Of a stretch of 37,795 bases of DNA, positions 8,500 to 15,995 are shown piece after piece. The notes beneath the pieces were generated by a model. It did not search any database, was not told the DNA's origin, and worked only from the letters and a program-made list of their open reading frames with translations. Origin of the DNA: Deltaproteobacteria bacterium (lineage in GTDB: Bacteria > Desulfobacterota > Desulfarculia > Adiutricales > Adiutricaceae). Numbering within the stretch: the stretch's first letter is position 1; each line of letters opens with the position of its first letter. A program made the translations under genes and the position numbers. Location of the stretch: contig JAITJB010000028.1 in assembly GCA_031279155.1 (NCBI GenBank), forward strand, positions 1 to 37,795. Direction: 5' to 3'.

Positions 8500-9166
8500 C
8501 AAAATCCTTTAATATTGATATTTAGACAAAAATATTATAAAAAAATAAAAAGTAGATTTTAGGACCAAGCTGAGCTGCGGCCAAAAGGCCAGCCAAGCGG
8601 CCAAGCTTTGTGGCAATTATAGCCCAGGGCCTTGGCAAAGTCAAAAAAAGGCGACTCGCTTTTAAGTTAAAAACTTGGCCAGTTAGTTTTAGTCAATTTA
8701 TACGGTGGACTTATCTAATATAATAATAAAATTTATGATATAGTTACCTCTTCTGACGCCAAAGGCCAGGTCAGGCCTAAGCGGTCGCGACAAGCGGCCA
8801 TTGGCTGCCATTGGCCGCCATTGGCCGCCATTGGTCGCCAATGGCCGGCAAGGGGCGCTTTAAAACTTGGCCCAAAAAGCCTTAAAGGCGTTGACCTTTC
8901 TATTGGCTATTATTTTGCCGGACTACTCTCTTAAGGCTCAATGTTAAAAAGCCCGCAACAATCATCCAACCTTGGTCATCTTTTGGCTTTGAAAAATTCA
9001 ATTGCTAGATTATTGGTTTTAATCTTAACCTAGCCAGTGCTGAGCTAGAGTAAAGTAAAAGTCAGTAAATTCGTGGAAATGGATAATAGAACGCAGAGTG
9101 CAATCTTTTGGTCGGAAAGACAGAGGCAAACAATCAGCCAATACTTTTTTTAACCAAAAAAAACTA
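8500..9166. other. Long intergenic spacer
   Basis: No supportable gene. The segment next to 8500-8760 is AT-rich and would hold the promoter of the minus-strand sugar operon. The middle is G+C-rich with many AGCGGCC/GGCCAA pieces and a decamer tandem repeat (listed separately). The rest, 8860-9166, shows no ORF, strong hairpin or promoter that I trust. Confidence 0.6.
8791..8850. repeat. Tandem 10-bp repeat TTGGCCGCCA
   Basis: Four decamer units run head to tail at 8801-8840 (TTGGCTGCCA, TTGGCCGCCA twice, TTGGTCGCCA), with degenerate half units on both sides (8795-8800 and 8841-8850). Each unit holds a TTGG...CCA inverted element, so neighbouring units can also pair. It could be replication slippage or a protein-binding array. 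It lies 320 bp upstream of the strong promoter at 9167. Confidence 0.85.
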
Positions 9167-9194
9167 TTGACAGGAATAAAATTTTTGTTATACT
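9167..9194 (+). promoter_or_regulatory. Strong sigma70-type promoter for the HTH gene
   Basis: TTGACA at 9167-9172 and TATACT at 9189-9194 are separated by 16 bp. The -35 is a perfect match and the -10 differs at one base. An A/T-rich stretch (9150-9165) directly upstream could act as an UP element. Transcription would begin near 9201, giving a leader of about 170 nt before the regulator gene at 9375. Confidence 0.85.
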
Positions 9195-9200
9195 GTCTCC

Positions 9201-9358
9201 GATAGTTCTCCCGTTTGAAAAACTAAAAGCCGAAACAATCGTTGAGGCCATAAATTATTGCCTCGTGGGTAGTACTATAATGGTTTCCCCGCCTGTGAAC
9301 CTATTTCGGGTTGATTACAGGCGTTATTACAAGGCTAAAAGCCAGATATTATTTTTTT
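9201..9358 (+). promoter_or_regulatory. Folded 5' leader or small RNA before the HTH gene
   Basis: Between the promoter and the HTH gene three stems can form. GAGGC 9244-9248 pairs with GCCTC 9260-9264, inside an outer GAAAC 9232-9236/GTTTC 9283-9287 pairing. CGCCTGT 9290-9296 pairs with ACAGGCG 9317-9323, with inner AACC/GGTT (9298-9301/9309-9312). A short GGCT-aaa-AGCC (9333-9343) precedes a T-rich run (9349-9358). The last stem and T tract could release a ~150-nt RNA or act as a leaky attenuator. I do not recognise a known riboswitch or 6S RNA consensus. Confidence 0.5.
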
Positions 9359-9374
9359 ACAGGAGAGATTTACT

Positions 9375-9584
9375 ATGAGAGTTGATGGAGATGCTTTTAA
9401 GAAGGCCAGAACGAAACAACTTCTGAGTTCCTTTGGCTTGGCCAAACAAGCCGGTGTGTCCCCCAATATCGTTCGCAACATCGAAATGGGTAAGACCCCG
9501 CGGGCCGATACTGTTCGCAAAGTCATTTCGGCTTTGGGACTGACCGTGGAAGAAGCTCTAGACCGTAGGATGATCATGCAGTAA
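9375..9584 (+). CDS. Small Cro/C1-type HTH regulator
   Basis: 69 residues, essentially one Xre/Cro-C1 helix-turn-helix domain. FGLAKQAGVSPNIVRNIEMGK (about 20-40) fits the two DNA-contact helices, and the DTVRKVISALGLTVEEAL tail fits helices 4-5. The ATG at 9375 is preceded by AGGAGAG (9361-9367), an excellent ribosome site. It is a single-gene unit with its own consensus-like promoter, a long structured leader and a strong terminator (9711-9750). High expression of a small DNA-binding protein suggests a global or autoregulated switch. No partner toxin, phage gene or restriction gene lies beside it. The repeats just downstream (9603-9666) could be binding sites, but that is a guess. Confidence 0.88.
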   Translation: MRVDGDAFKKARTKQLLSSFGLAKQAGVSPNIVRNIEMGKTPRADTVRKVISALGLTVEEALDRRMIMQ

Positions 9585-9602
9585 AAAGCCTACTAAAACA
9601 AT

Positions 9603-9666
9603 CTGAACATTCTGAGCATTCTGAACAGTTTGAAAAGCTTGCTTACAAAAGCTTTGAAAAGCTTGC
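9603..9666. repeat. Short direct repeats after the HTH gene
   Basis: Two repeat sets follow the stop codon. Three tandem 9-mers occupy 9603-9629 (CTGAACATT, CTGAGCATT, CTGAACAGT). Two identical 14-mers TTTGAAAAGCTTGC lie at 9629-9642 and 9653-9666, 24 bp apart, and further AAAAGCTTT-like pieces continue to about 9690. The 14-mers contain the palindrome AAGCTT. They may be operators for the small regulator or slippage products in the 3' untranslated region. Confidence 0.8.
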
Positions 9667-9710
9667 ATAAAAAAGCTCTCAAAAGCTTTCCAAAAGTGAG
9701 CAAAAATCTA

Positions 9711-9750
9711 AAAAGGCTCTCGCTCCCGTCAAGGGGGCGAGAGCCTTTTT
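9711..9750 (+). terminator. Rho-independent terminator of the HTH gene
   Basis: GGCTCTCGC (9715-9723) pairs with GCGAGAGCC (9737-9745), with inner CCC/GGG pairing. A tract of five T follows and A's precede the stem, so it may also work on the complement. It separates the regulator from priA. Confidence 0.92.
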
Positions 9751-9785
9751 AGCTATTAGCTTATCTCAGTTGAGCCTGTGCTATA

Positions 9786-12302
9786 ATGATGCCTGTGAAA
9801 AAGAGCCCCTCATTATCAGCTGACCAAGATATCAGCCAGACTATCTATAAAGTCGCCGTTGACGCGCCCGCGCCAGATATTTACGACTACCTCCCGCCAA
9901 AAGGCGTTCAAGTCCGCGTTGGCCAGATGGTCATGGCCCCCTTTGGCGGCCGTCAGTTATTGGGTTACGTCATGAGTTGCGGGCCTGTTGAGACAGGCTG
10001 CCGCTACAAGCTAAAAACTATAACCAAGGTCATCGTTGAAGAGCCTTTATTTGGCCAGGATTTTTTTGAGTTAGTTAATTTTATTTCTTATTATTACATC
10101 TATCCGCCTGGACTTTGCGTTAAAGAGATCTTGCCTGGCGGCTTGGGTCCCAAATTAAAACCTAGAATGGCTCTGACCGATAAAGGGATCCTTGAAGGAC
10201 CACAATTAGAGGGTAACTTAGCTAAAGCCTACGATCTCTTATTGGAAACCCATCCTGAGCCCAGGCTCCTTAAGGATTTGTCGGGTTTAGGCGAGGTCCC
10301 TCAGAGGCTGTGTAAAGAGGGCTTAGCCGAAAAAATCTATCACGTAGATAACAAGGGAGCGGGCTTTGCCTACGAATTTTACCTAGCCCCGGCGCCAGAT
10401 CCCGATTTTCGGGGGCGCATAGGACCCAAGGAAAAAATCCTCTGGGAGCTAGTTAAGGGCTGCCCGCCTACCCCCATCTCCCATTATCGCAACCTTATGG
10501 ATAACCCCATGCCTCAGGCTAAGAGTTTGGCGGCTAAGGGTTTAATTGTCATTGAAAGTCGCGAGAAGTTTCGAGACGACCCCAACCGGGCCCTAAATTT
10601 TCCGGCTGAAAATATTGGCCAACTGACAAGCTCTCAGGCGGCTTCTTTGGACAAAATCCTGGCGGCTATTACATCTAAAGAAGCTAAGGGTTTTTTACTC
10701 TTCGGGGTGACCGGCAGCGGTAAAACCGAGGTCTACTTAAGGGCGGCCCAGGCGGTTTTGGAGCGAGGCCAGGGCGTCTTGTGGCTGGCCCCGGAGATCG
10801 CCTTAACCATGGGGCTTGAGGGGCGCCTTAAGGAGCGCTTTCCAGCCGAGACCATAAGCGTTCTTCACAGCCGCTTGACAGCCGGGCAGCGCCACGACCA
10901 CTGGCTGGCCTTATGCCGAGGCAACCGCAAGATGGCCTTAGGGGCCAGGAGCGCCGTCTTTGCCCCGATACAAGATTTGGGTCTGGTGATAGTTGATGAA
11001 GAGCACGATTGGGCCTACAAGCAAGACGACGGGCTGCGCTATAACGGCCGGGATCTAGCCGCCTGGCGAGCCCAAAAAAGCGGCGCGGTTTTAATTTTAG
11101 GCTCAGCTACGCCATCATTGGAGAGCTATCATCGGGCTAGTATTGGAAAGCTTGAGCTTTTGACCATGGGTTCTAGGCCAGGGCGCGCGGAACTACCAGA
11201 GGTCATCATAGTCGACCGCCGAGACGAGCCCAAAGGGCTTAAACACGCCATAGCCGACGAGGTCAGAGAGTCCCTTAAAGAAACCTTCGAGCGAGGCGAG
11301 CAGGCCTTAATGTTTATTAACCGCCGGGGCACGGCTAATCTTCCGATGTGCCTGGCCTGCGGGGAGGCCCTTAAATGCCCCCACTGTAACCTGTCGCTAA
11401 CCCTTCACTCTAAAATTGACGGTTTTAATAAGACCGCGCCTGAAGAAGAAACTCACGGTAATTTAAGTCCCGATAGCCTTTTGGTCTGCCACAGCTGCGG
11501 TTATCGAGCTAAACCCCCAAGCTGTTGTCCAAATTGCGGCTCCTATTTGGTCCGGTATTTTGGCGTGGGAACTGAGAGCTTGATTAAAATTGTTGAAAGA
11601 GACTTTGGCAAAAAAGGTCTGCGCCTTGATACCGACAGCACCAAGCTTAAAGGCGGGCTTAAGGATATTTTGGAGAGATTCGCCCAAAGGGAGGCTGATT
11701 TTTTGGTCGGCACGCAGATGGCGGCCAAAGGCCATGATTTTTCCCTTCTGACCATGGTCGGGGTGGTCGAAGCCGATTTGGGCATAAACGTCCCCGATTT
11801 TAGGGCCTCTGAGCGCACTTTCCAGCTTCTAAGTCAGGTTTCTGGCCGAGCTGGACGCCGGGAGCGGCCAGGTAAGGTCTTTATCCAAACCAGGCTGCCA
11901 GAACACTATGCCATGGTCTCAGCTAAAAACCACGATTTTGAAACTTTCTATCAAAATGAAATTAAGATCCGCCAGGATCTAAGTAACCCGCCTTTTTCCA
12001 GGTTAGCCTTAATCAGGGTCAGCGGCTTAGAAGAGCCGCAAGTTTCCGAATGGGCCAATATGGCCGCCGATAAAGCCCGCGAACTCATAGAAAAAGTTGG
12101 TTTAGAATATTTAGATCTCATCGGCCCGGCCCCCTCGCCCATGACTAAGCTCAGGGAGAAGTATCGCTACCAGATGATGTTACGGGCTAAAACCCATGTT
12201 TTGCGGCATAAATTGTTAAATCTCTGGCTGCCGGCTATCCGAAAGCTTCTGCCAGGGGGGCTAGTCTTGACGGTCGATGTCGACCCCTATAGCTTACTGT
12301 AA
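9786..12302 (+). CDS. priA: Primosomal protein N' (replication restart helicase PriA)
   Basis: 3'-to-5' helicase that recognises stalled forks and D-loops and reloads the replisome. 838 residues, somewhat above the usual ~730-800. It has the N-terminal 3'-end-binding domain (DIYDYLPPKG near 31-40 and MAPFGGRQLLGYV), Walker A GVTGSGKT at 307-314, the IVDEEHDWAYKQDDG DEAH-type motif II, and GSATPSLES (motif III). The family's four paired Cys knuckles follow (CLACG, CPHC, CHSCG, CPNCG), with ~25 extra residues (KIDGFNKTAPEEETHGN) between the second and third. GTQMAAKGHDF and the final VDVDPYSLL complete it. There are two adjacent ATGs (9786, 9789) and no clear Shine-Dalgarno. It is transcribed against the genes on either side and ends at a bidirectional terminator. 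Confidence 0.97.
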   Translation: MMPVKKSPSLSADQDISQTIYKVAVDAPAPDIYDYLPPKGVQVRVGQMVMAPFGGRQLLGYVMSCGPVETGCRYKLKTITKVIVEEPLFGQDFFELVNFISYYYIYPPGLCVKEILPGGLGPKLKPRMALTDKGILEGPQLEGNLAKAYDLLLETHPEPRLLKDLSGLGEVPQRLCKEGLAEKIYHVDNKGAGFAYEFYLAPAPDPDFRGRIGPKEKILWELVKGCPPTPISHYRNLMDNPMPQAKSLAAKGLIVIESREKFRDDPNRALNFPAENIGQLTSSQAASLDKILAAITSKEAKGFLLFGVTGSGKTEVYLRAAQAVLERGQGVLWLAPEIALTMGLEGRLKERFPAETISVLHSRLTAGQRHDHWLALCRGNRKMALGARSAVFAPIQDLGLVIVDEEHDWAYKQDDGLRYNGRDLAAWRAQKSGAVLILGSATPSLESYHRASIGKLELLTMGSRPGRAELPEVIIVDRRDEPKGLKHAIADEVRESLKETFERGEQALMFINRRGTANLPMCLACGEALKCPHCNLSLTLHSKIDGFNKTAPEEETHGNLSPDSLLVCHSCGYRAKPPSCCPNCGSYLVRYFGVGTESLIKIVERDFGKKGLRLDTDSTKLKGGLKDILERFAQREADFLVGTQMAAKGHDFSLLTMVGVVEADLGINVPDFRASERTFQLLSQVSGRAGRRERPGKVFIQTRLPEHYAMVSAKNHDFETFYQNEIKIRQDLSNPPFSRLALIRVSGLEEPQVSEWANMAADKARELIEKVGLEYLDLIGPAPSPMTKLREKYRYQMMLRAKTHVLRHKLLNLWLPAIRKLLPGGLVLTVDVDPYSLL

Positions 12303-12327
12303 AAGGCGAGATCGAAAAGCTACGACA

Positions 12328-12377
12328 ACAAATAAAACCCCCATAAATACCTTGATATTTATGGGGGTTTTATTTGT
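12328..12377. terminator. Bidirectional terminator, perfect 22-bp inverted repeat
   Basis: Arms 12328-12349 and 12356-12377 are perfect reverse complements around a 6-nt loop. A CCCCC/GGGGG core is flanked by A-rich 5' and T-rich 3' sides on both strands. It lies between the convergent priA and transposase genes and should stop transcripts from both. Confidence 0.93.
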
Positions 12378-12408
12378 GGTTAAGCGCGGCTATTTCTTTA
12401 TAATCCGG

Positions 12409-13764
12409 CTACTTATGTTTGACCAGTTGGGCAAAGGAGTTAAAGGTTGTATGCGAAGTTTTATGGCAGATGTGCTCGATGGTTTTTTTCATGGTCGGAA
12501 ATTGGCGGCGCAGCTTTTTAAAGGTTTCGTCAGTTAAATTCTCAGCCTCATGTATTAAAGAAGATAAAGCTTTAATAGTTGATAATACATTAGCTAGATT
12601 TTCTTGGCCGTGACCAAGACCAAGATCTAAATTATAGCCACGATTATTTAATGAAGAAAAACCAGTGTCTACGCTGTATCTAAGACGGCCAAGGGAGATT
12701 AAAAATTCAATAGTAGTTTCATTTACTTCTAGATCCGTTATAAAAGAATACTTTTGCACTTTAATCGAGGGCTTAGGTTTTCGACGCAGGGGATGATAAT
12801 TTGGCGGTTGGGCGATTTTTTCTGGGGGTTTATTTAATAAAGGCGAAATAGTTAAACATATATAATTGATTTTTGCCGGATTATCATCGTCGATTAATTC
12901 TATGTCATTTTTAAAACTGTATTCATATTTTAATTTATTGGCAAAATCAAGTTTAGTTAGAGTAACAGCTTGACTTTTATCAAATGTGTGAATAAGAGCC
13001 AGCCAGGTTCTGTAGCTGTCATTGTAACAGTGGATAATATAATTTGAATTTCTATAGCTTTTTATTAAGTTAATGACCTTGGTCGAGGTATAAAAGGCGT
13101 CACAGAGAAAGATAGGAACCTGTTTAATGTAGTCTAATTCTTTTGATTCCAATATGTGTTTAAAATAATTAAACTCATAAATCTGCTTATCATGAACATG
13201 GTATGGGATTTTTACTTTAGGATCTACGTTTTGAGGGAAAGTTGGGGGTAAGGCAATTGTTTCTTTTAAATTTGGCGAACAAAGTGTCATCCCAAGGGCA
13301 GTATGATAATATTCTTTTTCATTTAGTTTTAAATGGTATAATAAATTACAATTTTCACAAGATTCAGTTTTTGATTTATAGAATATCTTGCCAGCCACAG
13401 AAATCATGATTTTATTATCTAAAATCGTAAAAGCATCGATAGCGCCTTGTTTATATAAGTCAGTAATAATGCTAGTAAAGATAGGCTTGAGGAGCTCTGG
13501 CTTAGTTTTATCTAAGACCTCCATAATTTCTTTTTTGGTCGGTATAGTTTTGATGTTAAATAAGGATTGGGCGTTGGAAGCGCCGGCGGCTCTTAGGAGT
13601 GTTTCTTGGCTCTCAAGCCAGGAGGCGCTCTGCATAAAATATAGGCTCAGGGCCGCGAGCCAGATGTCTGAGATGGCGGTTGGAACTTTAGTATCGATTC
13701 TAGGGTCGGGGAGAGTTTCAAAGACCCTAGCGGCATAGCCTATGTATTGATTCAAATTTCCCAT
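12409..13764 (-). CDS. DDE transposase, ISNCY-like family
   Basis: About 451 residues from ATG 13764 (a TTG at 13800 is the alternative). The N-terminal VFETLPDPRIDTKVPTAISD, the LDNKIMIS first Asp, YYHTALGMTLCSP, VPIFLCDAFYTS second Asp, and the C-terminal GFSSLNNRGYNLDLGLGHGQENLA fit the DDE transposases usually filed under ISNCY. There the last block reads ENxGFNxxKNxGYxLEHxFGHG. Here the expected Glu is Asp (SVDTGF), so catalytic competence is uncertain. The coding sequence is clearly more AT-rich than its neighbours, a sign of transfer. I found no convincing terminal inverted repeats or target duplication, so it may be an old or one-ended copy. It sits between the priA terminator and the parS-like site. 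Confidence 0.78.
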   Translation of the reverse strand: MGNLNQYIGYAARVFETLPDPRIDTKVPTAISDIWLAALSLYFMQSASWLESQETLLRAAGASNAQSLFNIKTIPTKKEIMEVLDKTKPELLKPIFTSIITDLYKQGAIDAFTILDNKIMISVAGKIFYKSKTESCENCNLLYHLKLNEKEYYHTALGMTLCSPNLKETIALPPTFPQNVDPKVKIPYHVHDKQIYEFNYFKHILESKELDYIKQVPIFLCDAFYTSTKVINLIKSYRNSNYIIHCYNDSYRTWLALIHTFDKSQAVTLTKLDFANKLKYEYSFKNDIELIDDDNPAKINYICLTISPLLNKPPEKIAQPPNYHPLRRKPKPSIKVQKYSFITDLEVNETTIEFLISLGRLRYSVDTGFSSLNNRGYNLDLGLGHGQENLANVLSTIKALSSLIHEAENLTDETFKKLRRQFPTMKKTIEHICHKTSHTTFNSFAQLVKHK

Positions 13765-13992
13765 GATTTTAAGTATAGCCAATTGGGCATGGGAAGTCAA
13801 GGAATTATTTCAATTAATCATGCAATTTTTTTGTATGATTTTGTAGACATAAAAAAGTTGATGAAAGAAGATGTTAATAAAAATTTTCACCCCGTTAACA
13901 AATGCGATTCAGCACGGCAATTCAGCATGAAGAGTCAATTTGGCGAATCATTTTGGAAAATTGAAATTGTCCAGGCCAAAAACGCCTGACCG

Positions 13993-14008
13993 TGTTCCAC
14001 GTGGAACA
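13993..14008. other. parS: parS-like centromere site (ParB-binding palindrome)
   Basis: TGTTCCACGTGGAACA is a perfect 16-bp palindrome in the intergenic gap before the molybdopterin oxidoreductase terminus. Chromosomal parS sites have the consensus TGTTTCACGTGAAACA, and the variant with CC/GG at positions 5 and 12 is found in several proteobacteria. ParB binds it and spreads to organise the origin region. No parA/parB lies in this window. One site only; other CACGTG occurrences (for example near 14466) lack the flanking bases. Confidence 0.82.
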
Positions 14009-14033
14009 TAAATTTGGAGAGGAAAAAAAACGC

Positions 14034-15995
14034 CTAAATCGTAATTTTGCTCACATCCACCCGGCTCTCATAGTAAGCCGTACCCTGACCTACGGTGGTA
14101 AGTAGGGCCCGGGTGAGGACGTTAACATTACAGCCTAAAAAGTCCCAGCCGCCCCGGGGAATGACCACTAAGTCAGCCCGCAGGTTTGAGTCTAGCTTAG
14201 CTTGGGCTTTTAGCTGGCCCAAGCTGTTATGGACCAAAACGGTTTCGCCATCGGCTATACCGAGCTCGTATGCCACCGAATCATTAATGGTTATGGGTAG
14301 TATTTGAGGGTGCTCTTGGGGCCGGATTTCTGAGCACAGCCATTGTTTTGGGGCCGTACTCATCAGGGCGAAACGGCGATCGCCATCGTTTTTGGCCGGG
14401 GGCGCATAAAAATCGAGCAGCCTAAACTTTCCGTTTGGAGTAGGAAATAGCCCATCTTGGTAGGGCACGTGGGGGATATCGGGCTGATAGGCCCCGCCTT
14501 CTCTGATGGTTTCGATTGTAAGCCCCATTTTGAGGGTCGGGGCCATGATGATTTTAAGCCACTCTTCCCTTGGTTTTACGTAATCTTTTAGATTTAGCTT
14601 TGCTCCTAAGCTCATAAAGAGATCAAAATCCGATTTTGACTCCCCCAAAGGTTCGATGGCCCGATTAATGGGGCAGATGTAACTATGACCGTAGGAAGCC
14701 ACGATATCGTCTTCTTCCAAAAAGGTCGTGGCCGGGAAGAAGACATCGGCCAATAAGCCGGTATCATCTAAGAAATGCCCGCCATAAACTTTAAAGGGCA
14801 CGCGCTCTAAGGCGCTCTTTACCTCGTTAGAGTCAGGCAGCATGGCCACCGGGTTACCAGCCGTAATAAAGGCCAATAATATCGGGGGATCGGCCTTTTT
14901 AAGTTCGCTCCCCAATAAGGGCATAAAAAGCTTGCGCCTATTGGGATTCATTTCATCGCCCCAAATAGACCAATCGTAAGGCTGATACTCCTCAAAGCCT
15001 TGGCTGACGCCGCCTCCGGGCCGGCCAATGGATCCGGCCACGGCGCCTAAAGCGTCGATGGAGCGCAAAGTGATGTGGGAGTTAACCCAACGGTGGAGCC
15101 CCCAACCTAAGACAAAAGAGACCGGCTTATTTTCCATGATAAGTAAAGCTAAGCGCTCGATCTGGCTGGCTGGAATATCGCAGGCGGTAGCTCTTTGCTC
15201 TAAAGTCTCACTAAAAACGATTTCTTTATAGGCGCCTAAGTTCTCGGTGGATTTTAGGAGAAAATCATTATCTTCACGCCCAGCCTCAAAAATAATCCTA
15301 GCTAAAGCTAAAGCCAAAAAAGCGTCCGTTCCGGGCTTGGGGGCTAGGCGCCACGAGCAAAGGGAGGAGCTTTGGGTTCTAATGGGATCGATTAAGACTA
15401 CCGGTATATTTTTTGATCTTAAGTTTTTAATGACCGGCATGAGATTTAAGCTACTGACCGCCGGGTTACGGCCCCAGAGGATCATTAAACGGCTATTATT
15501 GTGATCGCGGATGTCGTGGGAAATGCGGGTGCCATAATCGAGATCCTGGGCCCCTTGACCGGCCCCGCCGCAAATGGTGCCCTTAGTTATGGTGGTTGGG
15601 CCTAAGAGATTAAAGAAGCGGCGATTGACGAGTTTAAGGGCTGTTCGAGAGCCAAAGCCCTGGTAATAGAGAATAGACTTTGGGTCGCTCTTAGCATGAA
15701 GCGATATTTTCGAGGCCACAAGTTCTAAGGCGTCTTCCCAGGAGGCTCTAGTCAGGCGACCATTGACCCGGATTAAGGGCCAAAGAACCCGGTTGGCATC
15801 GTAGGCTCTTTTGACAAAGCCAGGGCATTTGCGGCAGACCCGGCCGGCATTGGTGGGGGAATCAGGGTCCCCGGTGAGGGATACGACCCTGTCGTCCTCA
15901 ACTTTGGCGATGAGGCTACAGGTATTGGGGCAGTCGCGGGTACAGGCGGTTTTTATATATTTTGGCATAGTTTGGTTTAAGAAAATGGTCGTCAT
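14034..15995 (-). CDS. Molybdopterin (bis-MGD) oxidoreductase, Fe-S containing
   Basis: 653 residues of the DMSO-reductase superfamily. The N-terminus has a 4Fe-4S motif with C18, C22, C26 and C54 (ACTRDCPNTC and VCRKC), then FGSRTALKLVNRRF, the TKGTICGGAG loop that usually carries the Mo ligand, and LMILWGRNPAVS. LIDPIRTQSSSLCSW, GWGLHRW and PGGGVSQG follow, and the C-terminal molybdopterin-dinucleotide-binding domain (ITINDSVAYELGIADGETVLVHN, RGGWDFLGCNVN) closes it. There is no Tat signal, so it is probably cytoplasmic. Its length is short of formate dehydrogenases and near the soluble thiosulfate-reductase or acetylene-hydratase-like types. Its ATG overlaps the radical SAM stop as ATGA, so the two are co-translated. 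It is last in the nine-gene run. The true substrate cannot be read; C150 in TKGTIC may be the metal ligand. Confidence 0.88.
   Translation of the reverse strand: MTTIFLNQTMPKYIKTACTRDCPNTCSLIAKVEDDRVVSLTGDPDSPTNAGRVCRKCPGFVKRAYDANRVLWPLIRVNGRLTRASWEDALELVASKISLHAKSDPKSILYYQGFGSRTALKLVNRRFFNLLGPTTITKGTICGGAGQGAQDLDYGTRISHDIRDHNNSRLMILWGRNPAVSSLNLMPVIKNLRSKNIPVVLIDPIRTQSSSLCSWRLAPKPGTDAFLALALARIIFEAGREDNDFLLKSTENLGAYKEIVFSETLEQRATACDIPASQIERLALLIMENKPVSFVLGWGLHRWVNSHITLRSIDALGAVAGSIGRPGGGVSQGFEEYQPYDWSIWGDEMNPNRRKLFMPLLGSELKKADPPILLAFITAGNPVAMLPDSNEVKSALERVPFKVYGGHFLDDTGLLADVFFPATTFLEEDDIVASYGHSYICPINRAIEPLGESKSDFDLFMSLGAKLNLKDYVKPREEWLKIIMAPTLKMGLTIETIREGGAYQPDIPHVPYQDGLFPTPNGKFRLLDFYAPPAKNDGDRRFALMSTAPKQWLCSEIRPQEHPQILPITINDSVAYELGIADGETVLVHNSLGQLKAQAKLDSNLRADLVVIPRGGWDFLGCNVNVLTRALLTTVGQGTAYYESRVDVSKITI

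Noticed and set aside
12328..12377. Transposon terminal repeat
   Set aside because: The arms face each other across six bases with a T-rich end, which is a terminator. No matching end lies upstream of the transposase.
12277..12537. Plus-strand ORF after priA
   Set aside because: It runs through the bidirectional terminator and into the antisense of the transposase.
13747..13989. 80-residue plus-strand ORF beside the transposase
   Set aside because: It overlaps the start of the transposase on the other strand, has no ribosome site and no recognisable domain.
14461..14475. CACGTG in the molybdopterin gene as a second parS
   Set aside because: Flanking bases do not match the TGTTYCAC half site.
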